Assembly: GCF_023284065.1 (NCBI RefSeq)
Contig: NZ_JAKIKP010000001.1
Location: 248,001-312,000, forward strand
DNA: 64,000 bases
Origin: Shewanella gaetbuli
GTDB lineage: Bacteria > Pseudomonadota > Gammaproteobacteria > Enterobacterales > Shewanellaceae
Direction of reading: 5' to 3'
The translations under genes and the position numbers were made by a program. Of the stretch, positions 1 through 8,595 are shown one piece after another. The notes under the pieces were generated by a model, which saw only the letters and a program-made list of their open reading frames with translations, did not search any database and was not told where the DNA came from. Within the stretch, counting starts at the first letter, position 1, and each line of letters opens with the position of its first letter.

Positions 1-433
1 GAACTACCACAACACCGTTAGTGTCATAGGCTTTAACATCCACTAGCATGTCACCCACTTGCCATTGTTCAGGCGATACTTGGGCAACACATAAAATATC
101 GCTTCCGGCTTTGGCAGTGTAGTCTACGCTCATCCCCTTAGGTATCCAGCGCAAATGCTTTGGAATAGAGGCCTCAGCCATTGTGCCCATCGCCATTTCT
201 AAGCCATTACAAATAGCAATAACATGCACAGTACCAATATGGTTTTGTACTCCTTTGCGTTTTTTAATGAGGCATTCGCAGCGGTTTGGCTCAAGTGACT
301 TAATGAGCGGGTGAATAGTGCCAAAATAAGGTGCCATACGGGCGACCATTTTTGAGAAAATGTTGTGGCCAAAAGGATAGCTGGTGACCTTTTGATATAA
401 CGCCATGACTTTATTTGGTTTATTGTTATTCAT
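1..433 (-). CDS. DUF4442-like hotdog-fold protein (partial, C-terminus outside window)
   Basis: An open frame reads from an ATG at 433 off the left edge, giving about 144 residues that start MNNNKPNKVMALYQKV. The pattern with a basic N-terminus, a central HVIAICNGLEMAMGTMAEAS stretch and a following beta-rich region resembles the DUF4442 branch of the hotdog-fold thioesterases. These act on acyl-CoA or acyl-ACP esters; the substrate here is unknown. The end of the gene lies outside the window, so length and C-terminus cannot be judged. It is divergent from the DUF368 gene, with a shared 199-bp intergenic region. Confidence 0.75.
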   Translation of the reverse strand, partial: MNNNKPNKVMALYQKVTSYPFGHNIFSKMVARMAPYFGTIHPLIKSLEPNRCECLIKKRKGVQNHIGTVHVIAICNGLEMAMGTMAEASIPKHLRWIPKGMSVDYTAKAGSDILCVAQVSPEQWQVGDMLVDVKAYDTNGVVVV

Positions 434-597
434 AATCCGTTACGGGTTGTGGTTGTCTGGTCGGATGAGATTAACATTATTGTTACTTATGTTCTAGTCG
501 ACTCGCAAATTGACGAGAGCTTGGCTTTAGTTATCGCCAGTTAACTATTGGCAGAATATGAATAAAACTAGTGATTTCCAGCATCTTGATTGATAGG

Positions 598-603
598 TAT
601 AAT
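598..603 (+). promoter_or_regulatory. candidate -10 element for the DUF368 gene
   Basis: A TATAAT hexamer lies 29 bases before the GTG start. A poor -35 (TTTCCA, 575-580) sits 17 bases upstream. This is pattern matching only. Confidence 0.3.
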
Positions 604-632
604 CCATAGAATTAACCATATAAGGATCGAAA

Positions 633-1559
633 GTGAATTCATTGATAACGTATTTAAAGGGCATGGCAATGGGCGCTGCTGATGTTGTGCCAGGGGTGTC
701 AGGAGGCACAATTGCTTTTATAACCGGTATTTTAGATCCGTTATTAGAGGGGATAAAAAAAATAAACCCCAGTTTGTTTACCATTATTCGAACTCAAGGC
801 ATTAAAGCGGCATTTTTACACATTAATGGCCCGTTTTTACTGTGTGTTTTTGGCGGTATTTTAACCAGTATTTTTACCCTTGCTAAACTGATTTCGTGGT
901 TACTGGTAACGCACCCCATTCCAGTATGGTCATTCTTTTTTGGTCTGATTTTATATTCCGTGATTCATATGCTTAAACAGGTTAGCCAGATGACGATTCT
1001 GCGAGGCATATTGTTTTTGATAGGGGCGATTTTTGCCTGGAGCATTACCATGCTTAGCCCTGTTTCAATGGACGCAACGTATATCAACTTTTTCATTGCT
1101 GGCTGTATTGCCATATGTGCGATGATTTTACCGGGTATTTCAGGTAGTTTTATTTTGTTATTACTGGGCATGTATCCTGCCGTTTTAGCCGCAGCTAAAG
1201 GCTTTGAGGTGAGTTATTTAATGTGTTTTGCTGCAGGTTGCGCAGTAGGGTTGTTAAGCTTCAGCCATGTGTTATCAGCCTTATTACGTAAGTTTCATGA
1301 CGCCACCTTATTGTTTTTAACTGGTTTGATGCTGGGAACGTTAGGTAAAATTTGGCCATGGAAAGAGGTGATAACATGGCGCGAAAATTCTAGCGGTGAG
1401 CAAGTTCCATTGCTTGAGCAAAATTTAAGTCCATTTACATATCAAGCCCAAACGGGTGAAGCGCATTTACTCGGGTTAGCGGTTATTTTTGCCATTATCG
1501 GAATTGGGTTAGTTTGGTCACTAGAGTATTGGGGCAAAAAGCATCAAGGCTCAGAATAA
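633..1559 (+). CDS. DUF368 membrane protein (PopT-type undecaprenyl-phosphate translocase family)
   Basis: This 308-residue polytopic inner-membrane protein begins with the DUF368 signature GAADVVPGVSGGTIAFITGI (residues about 14-34). The motif recurs in inverted-repeat fashion near residues 160-180 as ILPGISGSFILLLLGMY. Family knowledge: DUF368 (PopT) and DedA proteins flip undecaprenyl phosphate back across the cytoplasmic membrane for reuse in wall and glycan synthesis. GTG is the start, supported by AAGGA at 622-626 and because the motif follows at once. The gene stands alone and ends in a strong terminator. Family assignment is strong; the transport role is by homology. Confidence 0.88.
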   Translation: MNSLITYLKGMAMGAADVVPGVSGGTIAFITGILDPLLEGIKKINPSLFTIIRTQGIKAAFLHINGPFLLCVFGGILTSIFTLAKLISWLLVTHPIPVWSFFFGLILYSVIHMLKQVSQMTILRGILFLIGAIFAWSITMLSPVSMDATYINFFIAGCIAICAMILPGISGSFILLLLGMYPAVLAAAKGFEVSYLMCFAAGCAVGLLSFSHVLSALLRKFHDATLLFLTGLMLGTLGKIWPWKEVITWRENSSGEQVPLLEQNLSPFTYQAQTGEAHLLGLAVIFAIIGIGLVWSLEYWGKKHQGSE

Positions 1560-1602
1560 ACTAACTAACATCATCAAGTGATAGCATTTTACTTAATATT
1601 TA

Positions 1603-1628
1603 AACAGATCTTCGGATCTGTTTTTTTT
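1603..1628 (+). terminator. rho-independent terminator after the DUF368 gene
   Basis: Perfect 8-bp stem AACAGATC/GATCTGTT closed by a TTCG tetraloop and followed by a run of T. Confidence 0.9.
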
Positions 1629-1771
1629 ATCGAATAAATGAACTAATGTTAAGTTTTAAACGTAATAAATAACCACAGCTGCACATAACAGATTAGCTAA
1701 CCAGTTAATCTGCAAGACAGATTTATAAAAATAAAAAATATAGTAGTTTACATCGCCACAGGAGTGCGACC

Positions 1772-2734
1772 ATGAGCGACAATCAAACATTTGTACCAGA
1801 GAAAATTCAAATAGGTATCAGCAGTTGTTTATTGGGGAGTCAAGTTAGGTTTGACGGAGGACATAAAAACTCATACTACTGCAGCACAGAAATAACCCCG
1901 TTTTTTGAATACACCAGTATCTGCCCTGAAATGGCCATTGGTATGGGGGCGCCGCGCAAAAGTATTCGCCAAGTTAAAGATGGTGACGTTTTACTTATTC
2001 AAAGTGCAGACGGCAGCCTTGATGTCACCAAAGAACTGACACAATTCAGCACCCAAAAAGTTGCAGAGTTAGATTATTTAGGCGGCTACATTTTATGTGC
2101 TAAGTCGCCCACTTGCGGTATGGAAAGAGTTTTAGAATATAAAATTGGCACCAATAACAGCACTAAAACTGGTGTAGGAGTGTTTGCCAAAGCGTTAATG
2201 GACAAATACCCTAACTTGCCAGTTGAAGAAGAAGGCCGTTTGAATGACATGGTGATCAGAGAAAACTTTTTTACTCGGGTTTATGCCTATGATGATTGGC
2301 GAAAAATGATCGCTTCAGGGTTAACTAAGCACAAGTTGATTCAATTTCATTCACGTTATAAGTATTTATTAATGGCCCATAGCCCTAAATGGTATCGCGA
2401 TCTTGGCCCTATGCTGGCCGATATTAAAGATGTAGAACAAACTGCAGAAGAGTATTTTTCGGGCTTTATGACGGCGTTAAAAATTAAAGCCACTCGTAAA
2501 AACCACACCAGTACCTTGCAGCACATTCAGGGGTATTTTAAAAAGCATTTAAATGCGCGCCAAAAAGAAGAGTTAGCTGAATCGATTTTGAAGTATCGTC
2601 AAGGCTTGTTGCCATTATTGGTTCCTATGACGTTGTTCAATCACTATTTGCGAGAATTTGAAGTGCCATATATTGCAGATCAAGTGTATTTAAACCCTCA
2701 CCCTGAAGCATTAAAACTGCGTTACGCCTATTAA
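1772..2734 (+). CDS. DUF523 + DUF1722 protein (YbgA-like fusion)
   Basis: The product is 320 residues. The N-terminal half is DUF523: GISSCLLGSQVRFDGGHK near residues 15-32, CPEMAIGMGAPR near 50, and CAKSPTCGM near 110. These conserved cysteines could bind a metal or Fe-S cluster. The C-terminal half (about 190-305) is DUF1722, with KLIQFHSRYKYLLMAHSP, as in E. coli YbgA. YbgA is also encoded next to photolyase phr in E. coli, so the pairing with the next gene is a conserved context. The biochemical role is not established. AGGAG at 1760-1764 supports the ATG. Confidence 0.9.
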   Translation: MSDNQTFVPEKIQIGISSCLLGSQVRFDGGHKNSYYCSTEITPFFEYTSICPEMAIGMGAPRKSIRQVKDGDVLLIQSADGSLDVTKELTQFSTQKVAELDYLGGYILCAKSPTCGMERVLEYKIGTNNSTKTGVGVFAKALMDKYPNLPVEEEGRLNDMVIRENFFTRVYAYDDWRKMIASGLTKHKLIQFHSRYKYLLMAHSPKWYRDLGPMLADIKDVEQTAEEYFSGFMTALKIKATRKNHTSTLQHIQGYFKKHLNARQKEELAESILKYRQGLLPLLVPMTLFNHYLREFEVPYIADQVYLNPHPEALKLRYAY

Positions 2735-2770
2735 CCGAAAAGATCAGACTGACTTAGCGGTTAAGTCTCG

Positions 2771-2798
2771 TTAGCCGTTAAGTCCCGTTAACGGCTAA
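2771..2798 (+). repeat. 11-bp perfect inverted repeat between the YbgA-like gene and phrB
   Basis: TTAGCCGTTAA and TTAACGGCTAA are separated by 6 bases, and a related GCGGTTAAG lies just upstream. The T-rich stretch comes only about 10 bases later, so it may be a weak terminator or an mRNA processing structure rather than a canonical terminator. Confidence 0.6.
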
Positions 2799-2860
2799 GT
2801 TGTATTTGATTTTTTGGCCAAATTCCTCAGTAAACTCAACAGCACTAGAGCAAAGTGAAC

Positions 2861-4318
2861 ATGCAAAATAGTTTGATATGGTTTAGACAAGATCTACGTA
2901 TTCATGACCATCCTGCATTAGTTGCAGCTTGTGACTACGCCAAACAGCATAACTCACGGGTTTATGCTGTGTATTTTGTGACGCCTAAGCAGTGGAAACT
3001 CCATGATGTAGCAGCCATTCAAATTGATTTTATTGAACGCCATATTCAAGCGTTAAGTACACAACTTGCGGCAATTGGTATTCCATTACAAGTGGTTAAT
3101 TTAGCTGACTTTGACGATATTTTACCTTGGCTAAACCACTATTGCGCTAAACAAGATATAGAGGCTATTTTTGCTGCAGTCGAGCCAGAGTTTAATGAAC
3201 GACAACGGGATAAAAAGCTTATTGAGGCCAAATTACCGTTAACACTTATTGAGCAAGACTGCCTATTCCCATACGGCAGCGTGCTTAATCAATCTGGGCA
3301 AATGTATAAAGTGTTTACCCCTTTTTCTAAAGAGTGGAAAAAGCAAGCCGCGTCAAAAGCGATTACCCCGTTAAAAGCTGCAACGTTTGATAAGCCTATC
3401 TCTGAACCTTCAATAGATGCTTTTGTTTATGACCATGTTTATCAAAACAAAGTGAGCAGCGAGCATTGGCCTGTAGGAGAAGATGCTGCGCGTAAACGAT
3501 TGAAAGATTTTGCCGAGTTTTTGATGGCTGACTATGGCGCCAAGCGAGACTTTCCGGCGCTTGATGCCACCAGTAAATTGTCGCCATATTTGGCAATTGG
3601 GGTACTCAGTGCCAGACAATGTGTTACCGCCATTTTGTTTTATTTTCCAGATGCGCTTATTAATGACGCTAGCCCGGCTAAAACTTGGCTCAATGAAATA
3701 ATTTGGCGAGAGTTTTATCGTCATTTGCTGGTGGCCTTTGAGCATTTATCGAAAGCGCAGAATTTTAATCCATTAGGACAAGCCATTGCCTGGCGAAATA
3801 ATCAACATGAGTTTGAACAGTGGTGCCAAGGGCAAACAGGTTATCCTATTGTTGATGCTGCCATGCGCCAGCTTAACCAAACCGGTTGGATGCATAATCG
3901 TTTACGTATGGTGGTGGCGAGTTTTCTCACTAAACATTTATTGATTGATTGGCGCTGGGGAGAGCAGTATTTCAGACAGCAATTAATTGATGGAGACTTA
4001 GCGGCAAATAACGGCGGCTGGCAGTGGTCGGCGGGTACCGGGTGTGATGCTCAGCCCTACTTTAGAGTGTTTAACCCTATGACTCAAAGCAGTAAGTTTG
4101 ATGCCGACGCACACTTTATCAAGCAATACGTTCCTGAGGTGGCTAACTGGCCTATTAAGCATATTCACCAACCGCATTTGCATTGGCAAAGTAACAATGA
4201 CGCTTCAACAGGTTTATTTAGTCAAAATGAGTCAATACTTTACCCAAAACCCATTGTGGAACATAGTGCCGCTAGGTTGCGTGCCATTGAAGTTTTATCA
4301 GCGTTGAAAAAATCGTAA
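2861..4318 (+). CDS. phrB: deoxyribodipyrimidine photolyase (CPD photolyase)
   Basis: This 485-residue enzyme repairs cyclobutane pyrimidine dimers with blue light and FADH-. The N-terminal alpha/beta antenna domain opens with WFRQDLRIHDHPAL. The C-terminal FAD domain shows WLNEIIWREFYRHLL, GYPIVDAAMRQLNQTGWMHN, RLRMVVASFLTKHLLIDW and DLAANNGGWQWSAGTGCDAQ, the usual flavin-binding and Trp-rich signatures of class I photolyases. An in-frame GTG lies 6 bases upstream, but the ATG gives the better distance from AGAG and the expected N-terminus. It is downstream of the YbgA-like gene in the same direction. Confidence 0.96.
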   Translation: MQNSLIWFRQDLRIHDHPALVAACDYAKQHNSRVYAVYFVTPKQWKLHDVAAIQIDFIERHIQALSTQLAAIGIPLQVVNLADFDDILPWLNHYCAKQDIEAIFAAVEPEFNERQRDKKLIEAKLPLTLIEQDCLFPYGSVLNQSGQMYKVFTPFSKEWKKQAASKAITPLKAATFDKPISEPSIDAFVYDHVYQNKVSSEHWPVGEDAARKRLKDFAEFLMADYGAKRDFPALDATSKLSPYLAIGVLSARQCVTAILFYFPDALINDASPAKTWLNEIIWREFYRHLLVAFEHLSKAQNFNPLGQAIAWRNNQHEFEQWCQGQTGYPIVDAAMRQLNQTGWMHNRLRMVVASFLTKHLLIDWRWGEQYFRQQLIDGDLAANNGGWQWSAGTGCDAQPYFRVFNPMTQSSKFDADAHFIKQYVPEVANWPIKHIHQPHLHWQSNNDASTGLFSQNESILYPKPIVEHSAARLRAIEVLSALKKS

Positions 4319-4404
4319 CTGAGCGTAGATCACATTTTTGTTAGCTATTTGTGAGTCAGTCACTATTATCATTGTACAAACATCAAATTAGGCTTAAAAT
4401 CCTT

Positions 4405-4427
4405 AACATGTATTTTGTATGCTTGTT
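4405..4427. promoter_or_regulatory. candidate NsrR operator upstream of nnrS-nrfA
   Basis: A 23-bp imperfect palindrome centred on ATGTATTTT matches about 17 of 23 positions of the gammaproteobacterial NsrR consensus (two 11-bp arms, AAGATGYATTT type) by hand alignment. NsrR represses nnrS-type genes until nitric oxide is present. It lies 31-54 bases upstream of the nnrS ATG, a position suited to repression. No scoring could be run. Confidence 0.35.
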
Positions 4428-4458
4428 TTGTTTGCAAGATAATATAAGGCGCTAACAG

Positions 4459-5670
4459 ATGCTAAATATTGATGATCCGGTCGACGTTGAAAAAACTCCT
4501 GCTATTTGGCGTTTAGGTTTTAGGCCATTTTTCTTAGGCGGAGCCGTTGTTTCTGCATTGTATATCCCATTATGGTTGATGGGGTGGTTTACCCCACAAT
4601 ACAGTTTATTTAATGGTGAGTTTTGGGCGAATGTTGTGCCGCTTTGGTGGCATCCACATGAAATGCTATTTGGCTTTGCTTTAGCCATAGTGTGTGGTTT
4701 TTTGCTAACAGCAGCGCAAACTTGGACCAATCAACCCACCATGAAAGGAGGCAAGTTAGCCATAACCTTTTGTTGCTGGTTAGCAGCTAGGCTGTTGTTA
4801 TTACTTCCCTTTAATATTCCTCTGTGGTTACCTGCATTATTCGACAGTTTGTTTTTAGGGATCAGCGCATGGACATTATGGCGTTGCATTTATACCGTCA
4901 GGCAATGGCGTAATATTGGTTTTCCGTTATTACTTACAGTGGCGTTAATTGTTAACTTAATCAGTTATTATGCCTTGTACGAAAGAAACTTTTCGTTGTC
5001 AACGCAAGTGTGGCAAGCCATGATTTGGTGGTTAGCACTGGTTATTACAGTGGTAGGTGGTCGAGTGATTCCATTTTTCACCGCCATGAAGTTACAACAT
5101 TCAAAGCCTGAACCCATTAACATATTAGAAATACTGATATTATTACTAATGGCAGCCTTGTTTATTCAATCCATGTTTCATTTATTCCCTCGAGCAATAG
5201 AACAAGGGTTATTATTTTCAGCAGGGATATTACAGTTAATTAGGGTGTCACGTTGGAAAGGCCATAAAACCTTTAAAGAGCCCATGTTATGGTCTTTGCA
5301 TGTTTCATACTGGGCATTACCTGTCACTTTGTTAGCGATGGCATGGCAAATAAATAATGAGTTTGCCTATAAAACCTTACTGCATTTATTTGCTGTAGGT
5401 GGAATTGCGTCTTTATGTTTATCCATGATCACCCGGGTATCATTGGGTCACACTAGCCGAAATATTTATCAAGGCCCGAATATGCTGTTGGCTTTTATAT
5501 GTTTACCTCTGGCAGGCATGTTGCGAGCCGTTATGCCGTTAGTCTGGCCACAATACACCTCAACTTGGTTATGGTTAGCGGGTGCATGTTGGTTTATCGG
5601 CTTTGGTATGTTTGTCTGGTATTTTGCACCAATTTTGACTAAACCTAGAGTAGATGGCCGCCCCGGTTAG
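4459..5670 (+). CDS. nnrS: NnrS family heme-copper membrane protein
   Basis: This 403-residue protein has about 12 hydrophobic segments. It carries family signatures near the N-terminus: AIWRLGFRPFFLGG (residues about 15-28), then WWHPHEMLFGFALAIVCGFLLTAA, whose His residues are thought to bind heme/Cu. Another conserved segment is GGRVIPFFTAMK near 200. NnrS proteins help cells withstand nitric oxide and are controlled by NO-responsive regulators. It is followed after 30 bases by nrfA, so the two probably form one operon for nitrite and NO. Family assignment is firm; the exact biochemical role in the family is unsettled. Confidence 0.93.
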   Translation: MLNIDDPVDVEKTPAIWRLGFRPFFLGGAVVSALYIPLWLMGWFTPQYSLFNGEFWANVVPLWWHPHEMLFGFALAIVCGFLLTAAQTWTNQPTMKGGKLAITFCCWLAARLLLLLPFNIPLWLPALFDSLFLGISAWTLWRCIYTVRQWRNIGFPLLLTVALIVNLISYYALYERNFSLSTQVWQAMIWWLALVITVVGGRVIPFFTAMKLQHSKPEPINILEILILLLMAALFIQSMFHLFPRAIEQGLLFSAGILQLIRVSRWKGHKTFKEPMLWSLHVSYWALPVTLLAMAWQINNEFAYKTLLHLFAVGGIASLCLSMITRVSLGHTSRNIYQGPNMLLAFICLPLAGMLRAVMPLVWPQYTSTWLWLAGACWFIGFGMFVWYFAPILTKPRVDGRPG

Positions 5671-5700
5671 TTTCTAAGACGATTTTTAAATGAGAGAGCA

Positions 5701-7077
5701 ATGTTGTTACTTAAAGATATAAAACAAACAAGTTTAGCGTTATCAATGGGCCTTTTGGTGTCATTTTCTGCATTGGCAGACAATACCGTAGATGAGCAAA
5801 ACCGCGCTAAGTTTGCTAATCAATATCAGTCTTGGTTGGCCACTGAAGAGCAATCTGAACGGGAAGATATGTTAGCCGCGTATCCTGCAAGTATTATTTT
5901 ATGGGCAGGCTCTGCTTATGCTAAGGAATACAATAGTCCCAGAGGTCATCAATTTGCAGTTGCAGATGTAACTCATATTCTACGTACTGGTGTGTCAGTT
6001 GAAGAGGGGAAAAAGGGCTTATCAGCCAGCTGCTGGACTTGTAAAACCCCTGATGCTCCAAGATTGATGAATGAAATGGGCGTTGAAGGTTTTTCTGATG
6101 CTAATTTTGCTGATTTAGGTACTGAAATAAAATCAGTAGTGTATTGCAGTGATTGTCATCAAGAGGGGAGTGAAAAGTTAGCCCTGCCAAGGCCTCATGC
6201 ACAAGATGCTATGGCTAAAATCAAACTGCCATTTGATAAACAAAATACCACAATGCAAGGTGCGCAGGTGTGTGGGCAATGCCATGTCACTTATTATTTC
6301 CAACCTGAACGTCATGATAAAGTGAATATTCCATGGATATTTGGCAGTACTGCTGACGACATTGAAAAATACTACGATACTCGTCGATTTTATGAGTGGA
6401 TTCATCCTATTTCACGTACACCAATATTAAAGGCTAGGCATCCAGAGTTTGAGCATTGGAGTCGCTCTGAACACGCTGAAGCTGGGGTGACCTGTATTAC
6501 CTGCCATATGCCGCCAGCAACCGATGCCAAAGGGGCTGAGTTTACTAATCATAAGGTGGGCAATGCGTTAGATAGCTTTGATAGTACCTGTAAAGCTTGT
6601 CACAGTAGTCAAAAGACCATAGAGAAAACCTTACAAAACCATAAAAAATCCATTGATGCTAAAGCCAGAGAAGTCGAAAACCTCCTGGTTAAAGCCCACT
6701 TTGAAGCAAAAGCGGCATGGGATGCCGGTGCAACTTGGCCATTAATGAATGATGCAATAATGGGGATTCGTCATTCGCAGTGGCGTTGGGATTTTGCCAT
6801 GTCTTCACATGGACTTTATGCCCATAACCCGCAAGAAGGTCATGAGTTACTGGATAGAGCCATAAAACAAGTCACTATGGCGCGTCAATTATTGGCAATG
6901 GTGCTCAAGCAACTTGATGTTGAGAAAGTGGACTATCCCGATGTTAGTACTAAACAAAAAGCCCAAGCGGCTATAGGTTTTGATGAAGCCGCAGCTAAAA
7001 AAGATAAACAAGCGTTTATTAAGCAGCAAGTGGATAAGTATTGGGACCCTGTATCCAAGATTGGGTATAACAACTAG
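5701..7077 (+). CDS. nrfA: ammonia-forming cytochrome c552 nitrite reductase
   Basis: This 458-residue periplasmic pentaheme enzyme reduces nitrite to ammonium with six electrons. A signal peptide ends at about SALA-DN (residue 26). The five heme sites are the catalytic CWTCK at 111-115, where Lys replaces His as in NrfA, and CxxCH at 149-153, 191-195, 265-269 and 297-301. The VTYYF after heme 3 and the helical C-terminus match the family. No nrfBCD or nrfH lies beside it. In Shewanella electrons are known to come from the membrane tetraheme CymA, which would explain the lone nrfA. It shares a likely operon with nnrS. Confidence 0.97.
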   Translation: MLLLKDIKQTSLALSMGLLVSFSALADNTVDEQNRAKFANQYQSWLATEEQSEREDMLAAYPASIILWAGSAYAKEYNSPRGHQFAVADVTHILRTGVSVEEGKKGLSASCWTCKTPDAPRLMNEMGVEGFSDANFADLGTEIKSVVYCSDCHQEGSEKLALPRPHAQDAMAKIKLPFDKQNTTMQGAQVCGQCHVTYYFQPERHDKVNIPWIFGSTADDIEKYYDTRRFYEWIHPISRTPILKARHPEFEHWSRSEHAEAGVTCITCHMPPATDAKGAEFTNHKVGNALDSFDSTCKACHSSQKTIEKTLQNHKKSIDAKAREVENLLVKAHFEAKAAWDAGATWPLMNDAIMGIRHSQWRWDFAMSSHGLYAHNPQEGHELLDRAIKQVTMARQLLAMVLKQLDVEKVDYPDVSTKQKAQAAIGFDEAAAKKDKQAFIKQQVDKYWDPVSKIGYNN

Positions 7078-7112
7078 CCTGCCTACATTACTGTTTTAAA
7101 CAAACTATCATT

Positions 7113-7144
7113 AAAAAGCGCTTAATTTATTAAGCGTTTTTTTT
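7113..7144 (+). terminator. terminator of the nnrS-nrfA operon
   Basis: Twelve-pair stem (AAAAGCGCTTAA against TTAAGCG plus T residues, with one G-T pair), 4-base loop TTTA, T tract of eight. Confidence 0.9.
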
Positions 7145-7170
7145 GATCTTTTTTAAGCAAATTAGCGTAA
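7144..7170 (+). promoter_or_regulatory. possible ECF11-type (RpoE/ChrR) promoter for the lipid cluster
   Basis: TGATCT at 7144-7149 is followed after 16 bases by CGTAA at 7166-7170. ECF11 sigma factors (ChrR-controlled, singlet-oxygen response) are recalled to use TGATC(C/T) and CGTA-like elements. The -35 overlaps the tail of the preceding terminator. No rpoE-chrR pair is in the window. This is a weak pattern match, listed because the downstream genes are typical ChrR-regulon members. Confidence 0.22.
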
Positions 7171-7295
7171 AAGATACCAGAAGCAAAGTGAAACAGTCAC
7201 AACGGCAGTAAATTAGTCTATGTTATTGTTCTTAAAAGCTTTGTGAATTTAATTAATCCAGCTATGTTTATATAAAAACCTTTTGGGAGTCTTGT

Positions 7296-7775
7296 ATGCA
7301 AAAAGCGTTTAATGTTGCTGAATTGCCTTTGGCCAACAAAAACACTCAGCATCCTGAAATAATAGATAAGTTTATTTCAGTTTATCAAATGCTTAATAAA
7401 GATAACTTGCATCTGTTAGAGGATATTTATCGTCCTAACATTCAGTTTCAAGATCCTCTTCATCTGGTCAATGGTTTACATGCGCTAACGGGTTATTTTG
7501 CCGATTTATATCAAAACGTCACTCATATTGATTTCGATATTCATGCTGTCAATTTAAGCCAAGATGGGCAACAGGCATCTTTGTTTTGGGTGATGAGCTA
7601 CTGCCACCCGAAACTGAATAAAGGCAAAATTATTAAAGTTGATGGCACAAGTTTACTCAAGTTTGATGAAAAAATTTTTTACCATCGTGACTATTTTGAT
7701 GCTGGGCAGATGCTTTATCAGCATGTGCCTCTTTTGGGTAGTTTAATTAATTTACTCAAAAAAAGGCTGGGCTAA
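7296..7775 (+). CDS. NTF2-like/SnoaL-fold protein
   Basis: A 159-residue cytoplasmic protein in which residues about 25-135 fit the small cone-shaped NTF2-like fold. The fold is marked by FISVYQMLNKDNLHLLEDIY, FQDPLHLVNGL and KVDGTSLLKFD. Such folds serve as ligand-binding pockets or small isomerases. No catalytic residues can be named. It is the first gene of an eight-gene run and ends 3 bases before the SDR gene, so they are probably translated together. GGGAG at 7285-7289 supports the ATG. Confidence 0.8.
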   Translation: MQKAFNVAELPLANKNTQHPEIIDKFISVYQMLNKDNLHLLEDIYRPNIQFQDPLHLVNGLHALTGYFADLYQNVTHIDFDIHAVNLSQDGQQASLFWVMSYCHPKLNKGKIIKVDGTSLLKFDEKIFYHRDYFDAGQMLYQHVPLLGSLINLLKKRLG

Positions 7776-7778
7776 TCA

Positions 7779-8543
7779 ATGCCGTCATCTCATCAAATAA
7801 AACAAGCCGTGTTAATTACCGGTGCCACATCTGGGATAGGTTTAGCCTGCGCTGAATATTACACCGCTAAAGGCTTTAATGTGATTGCCTGTGGTCGCAA
7901 TCAGTCAGTGCTTAACTCTTTAAATGTGTCCCATACCTTAGGGTTTGATATTACTAATGCACAGCAAGTTAAACAGGCCGCAGCTGAATTACAGCAATAT
8001 TTGGCCAGTGAACAACTGACCCTGCAACAAGTTATTCTTAATGCGGGTACTTGTGAGTATGTTGATGATGTTATGCATTTTGACGCCAGCTTATTCAGCC
8101 GTGTAATTGAAACTAACTTAGTGGCCGTTGGATATTGTATTGAATCCTTTTTACCTTTGATTACCGCCAAAGGTCAATTAGGGTTAATGAGCTCAAGTGC
8201 CATATATTTGCCGTTTTCAAGGGCACAAGCCTATGGAGCATCTAAAGCGGCAATTGATTATTTGGGACGTAGTTTGCGACTTGATTTAACCTTAAACCCA
8301 GCCACAAAAATTGGGGTCAGTGTTATTTGTCCGGGCTTTGTGGCAACACCGCTAACGGATAAAAATGATTTTGATATGCCCATGAGAATATCCAGTGAGC
8401 AAGCCGCGGTAGAAATTTTTAATGGCATGGCAAAAAAACAATTCGAGATACATTTCCCCAAAAAGTTTACTCGGCTATTAAAGTTTTTATCTTGGCTGCC
8501 AGAAAATTTACAACTGAAGATACTGGCTAAGATAAGCCACTAA
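7779..8543 (+). CDS. short-chain dehydrogenase/reductase (SDR)
   Basis: A 254-residue classical SDR of Rossmann fold. The cofactor motif TGATSGIGLA is at residues 15-24, NAG (ILNAGT) near 88, the catalytic Ser near 139 (MSSSA), and the YxxxK motif as YGASK near 152-156. It oxidises or reduces an unknown substrate using NAD(P). The position between an NTF2-like gene and an FAD amine oxidase-like gene suggests a lipid or isoprenoid-like substrate, but this is inference from context. The C-terminus has a hydrophobic LLKFLSWLPENLQLKIL stretch that could touch membranes. Confidence 0.9.
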   Translation: MPSSHQIKQAVLITGATSGIGLACAEYYTAKGFNVIACGRNQSVLNSLNVSHTLGFDITNAQQVKQAAAELQQYLASEQLTLQQVILNAGTCEYVDDVMHFDASLFSRVIETNLVAVGYCIESFLPLITAKGQLGLMSSSAIYLPFSRAQAYGASKAAIDYLGRSLRLDLTLNPATKIGVSVICPGFVATPLTDKNDFDMPMRISSEQAAVEIFNGMAKKQFEIHFPKKFTRLLKFLSWLPENLQLKILAKISH

Positions 8544-8595
8544 ACAGACCCTTAATGATTCAATACCCTAAAAATTATCCGTTACAGGAAGTAAA

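Noticed and set aside
3410..3745. 111-residue open frame antisense to phrB
   Set aside because: Antisense shadow of the conserved photolyase FAD domain; no independent support.
4349..4363. GTGA-N5-TCAC palindrome upstream of nnrS (CRP/FNR-like)
   Set aside because: CRP needs a 6-base spacer and FNR a TTGAT-type half site; this fits neither well.
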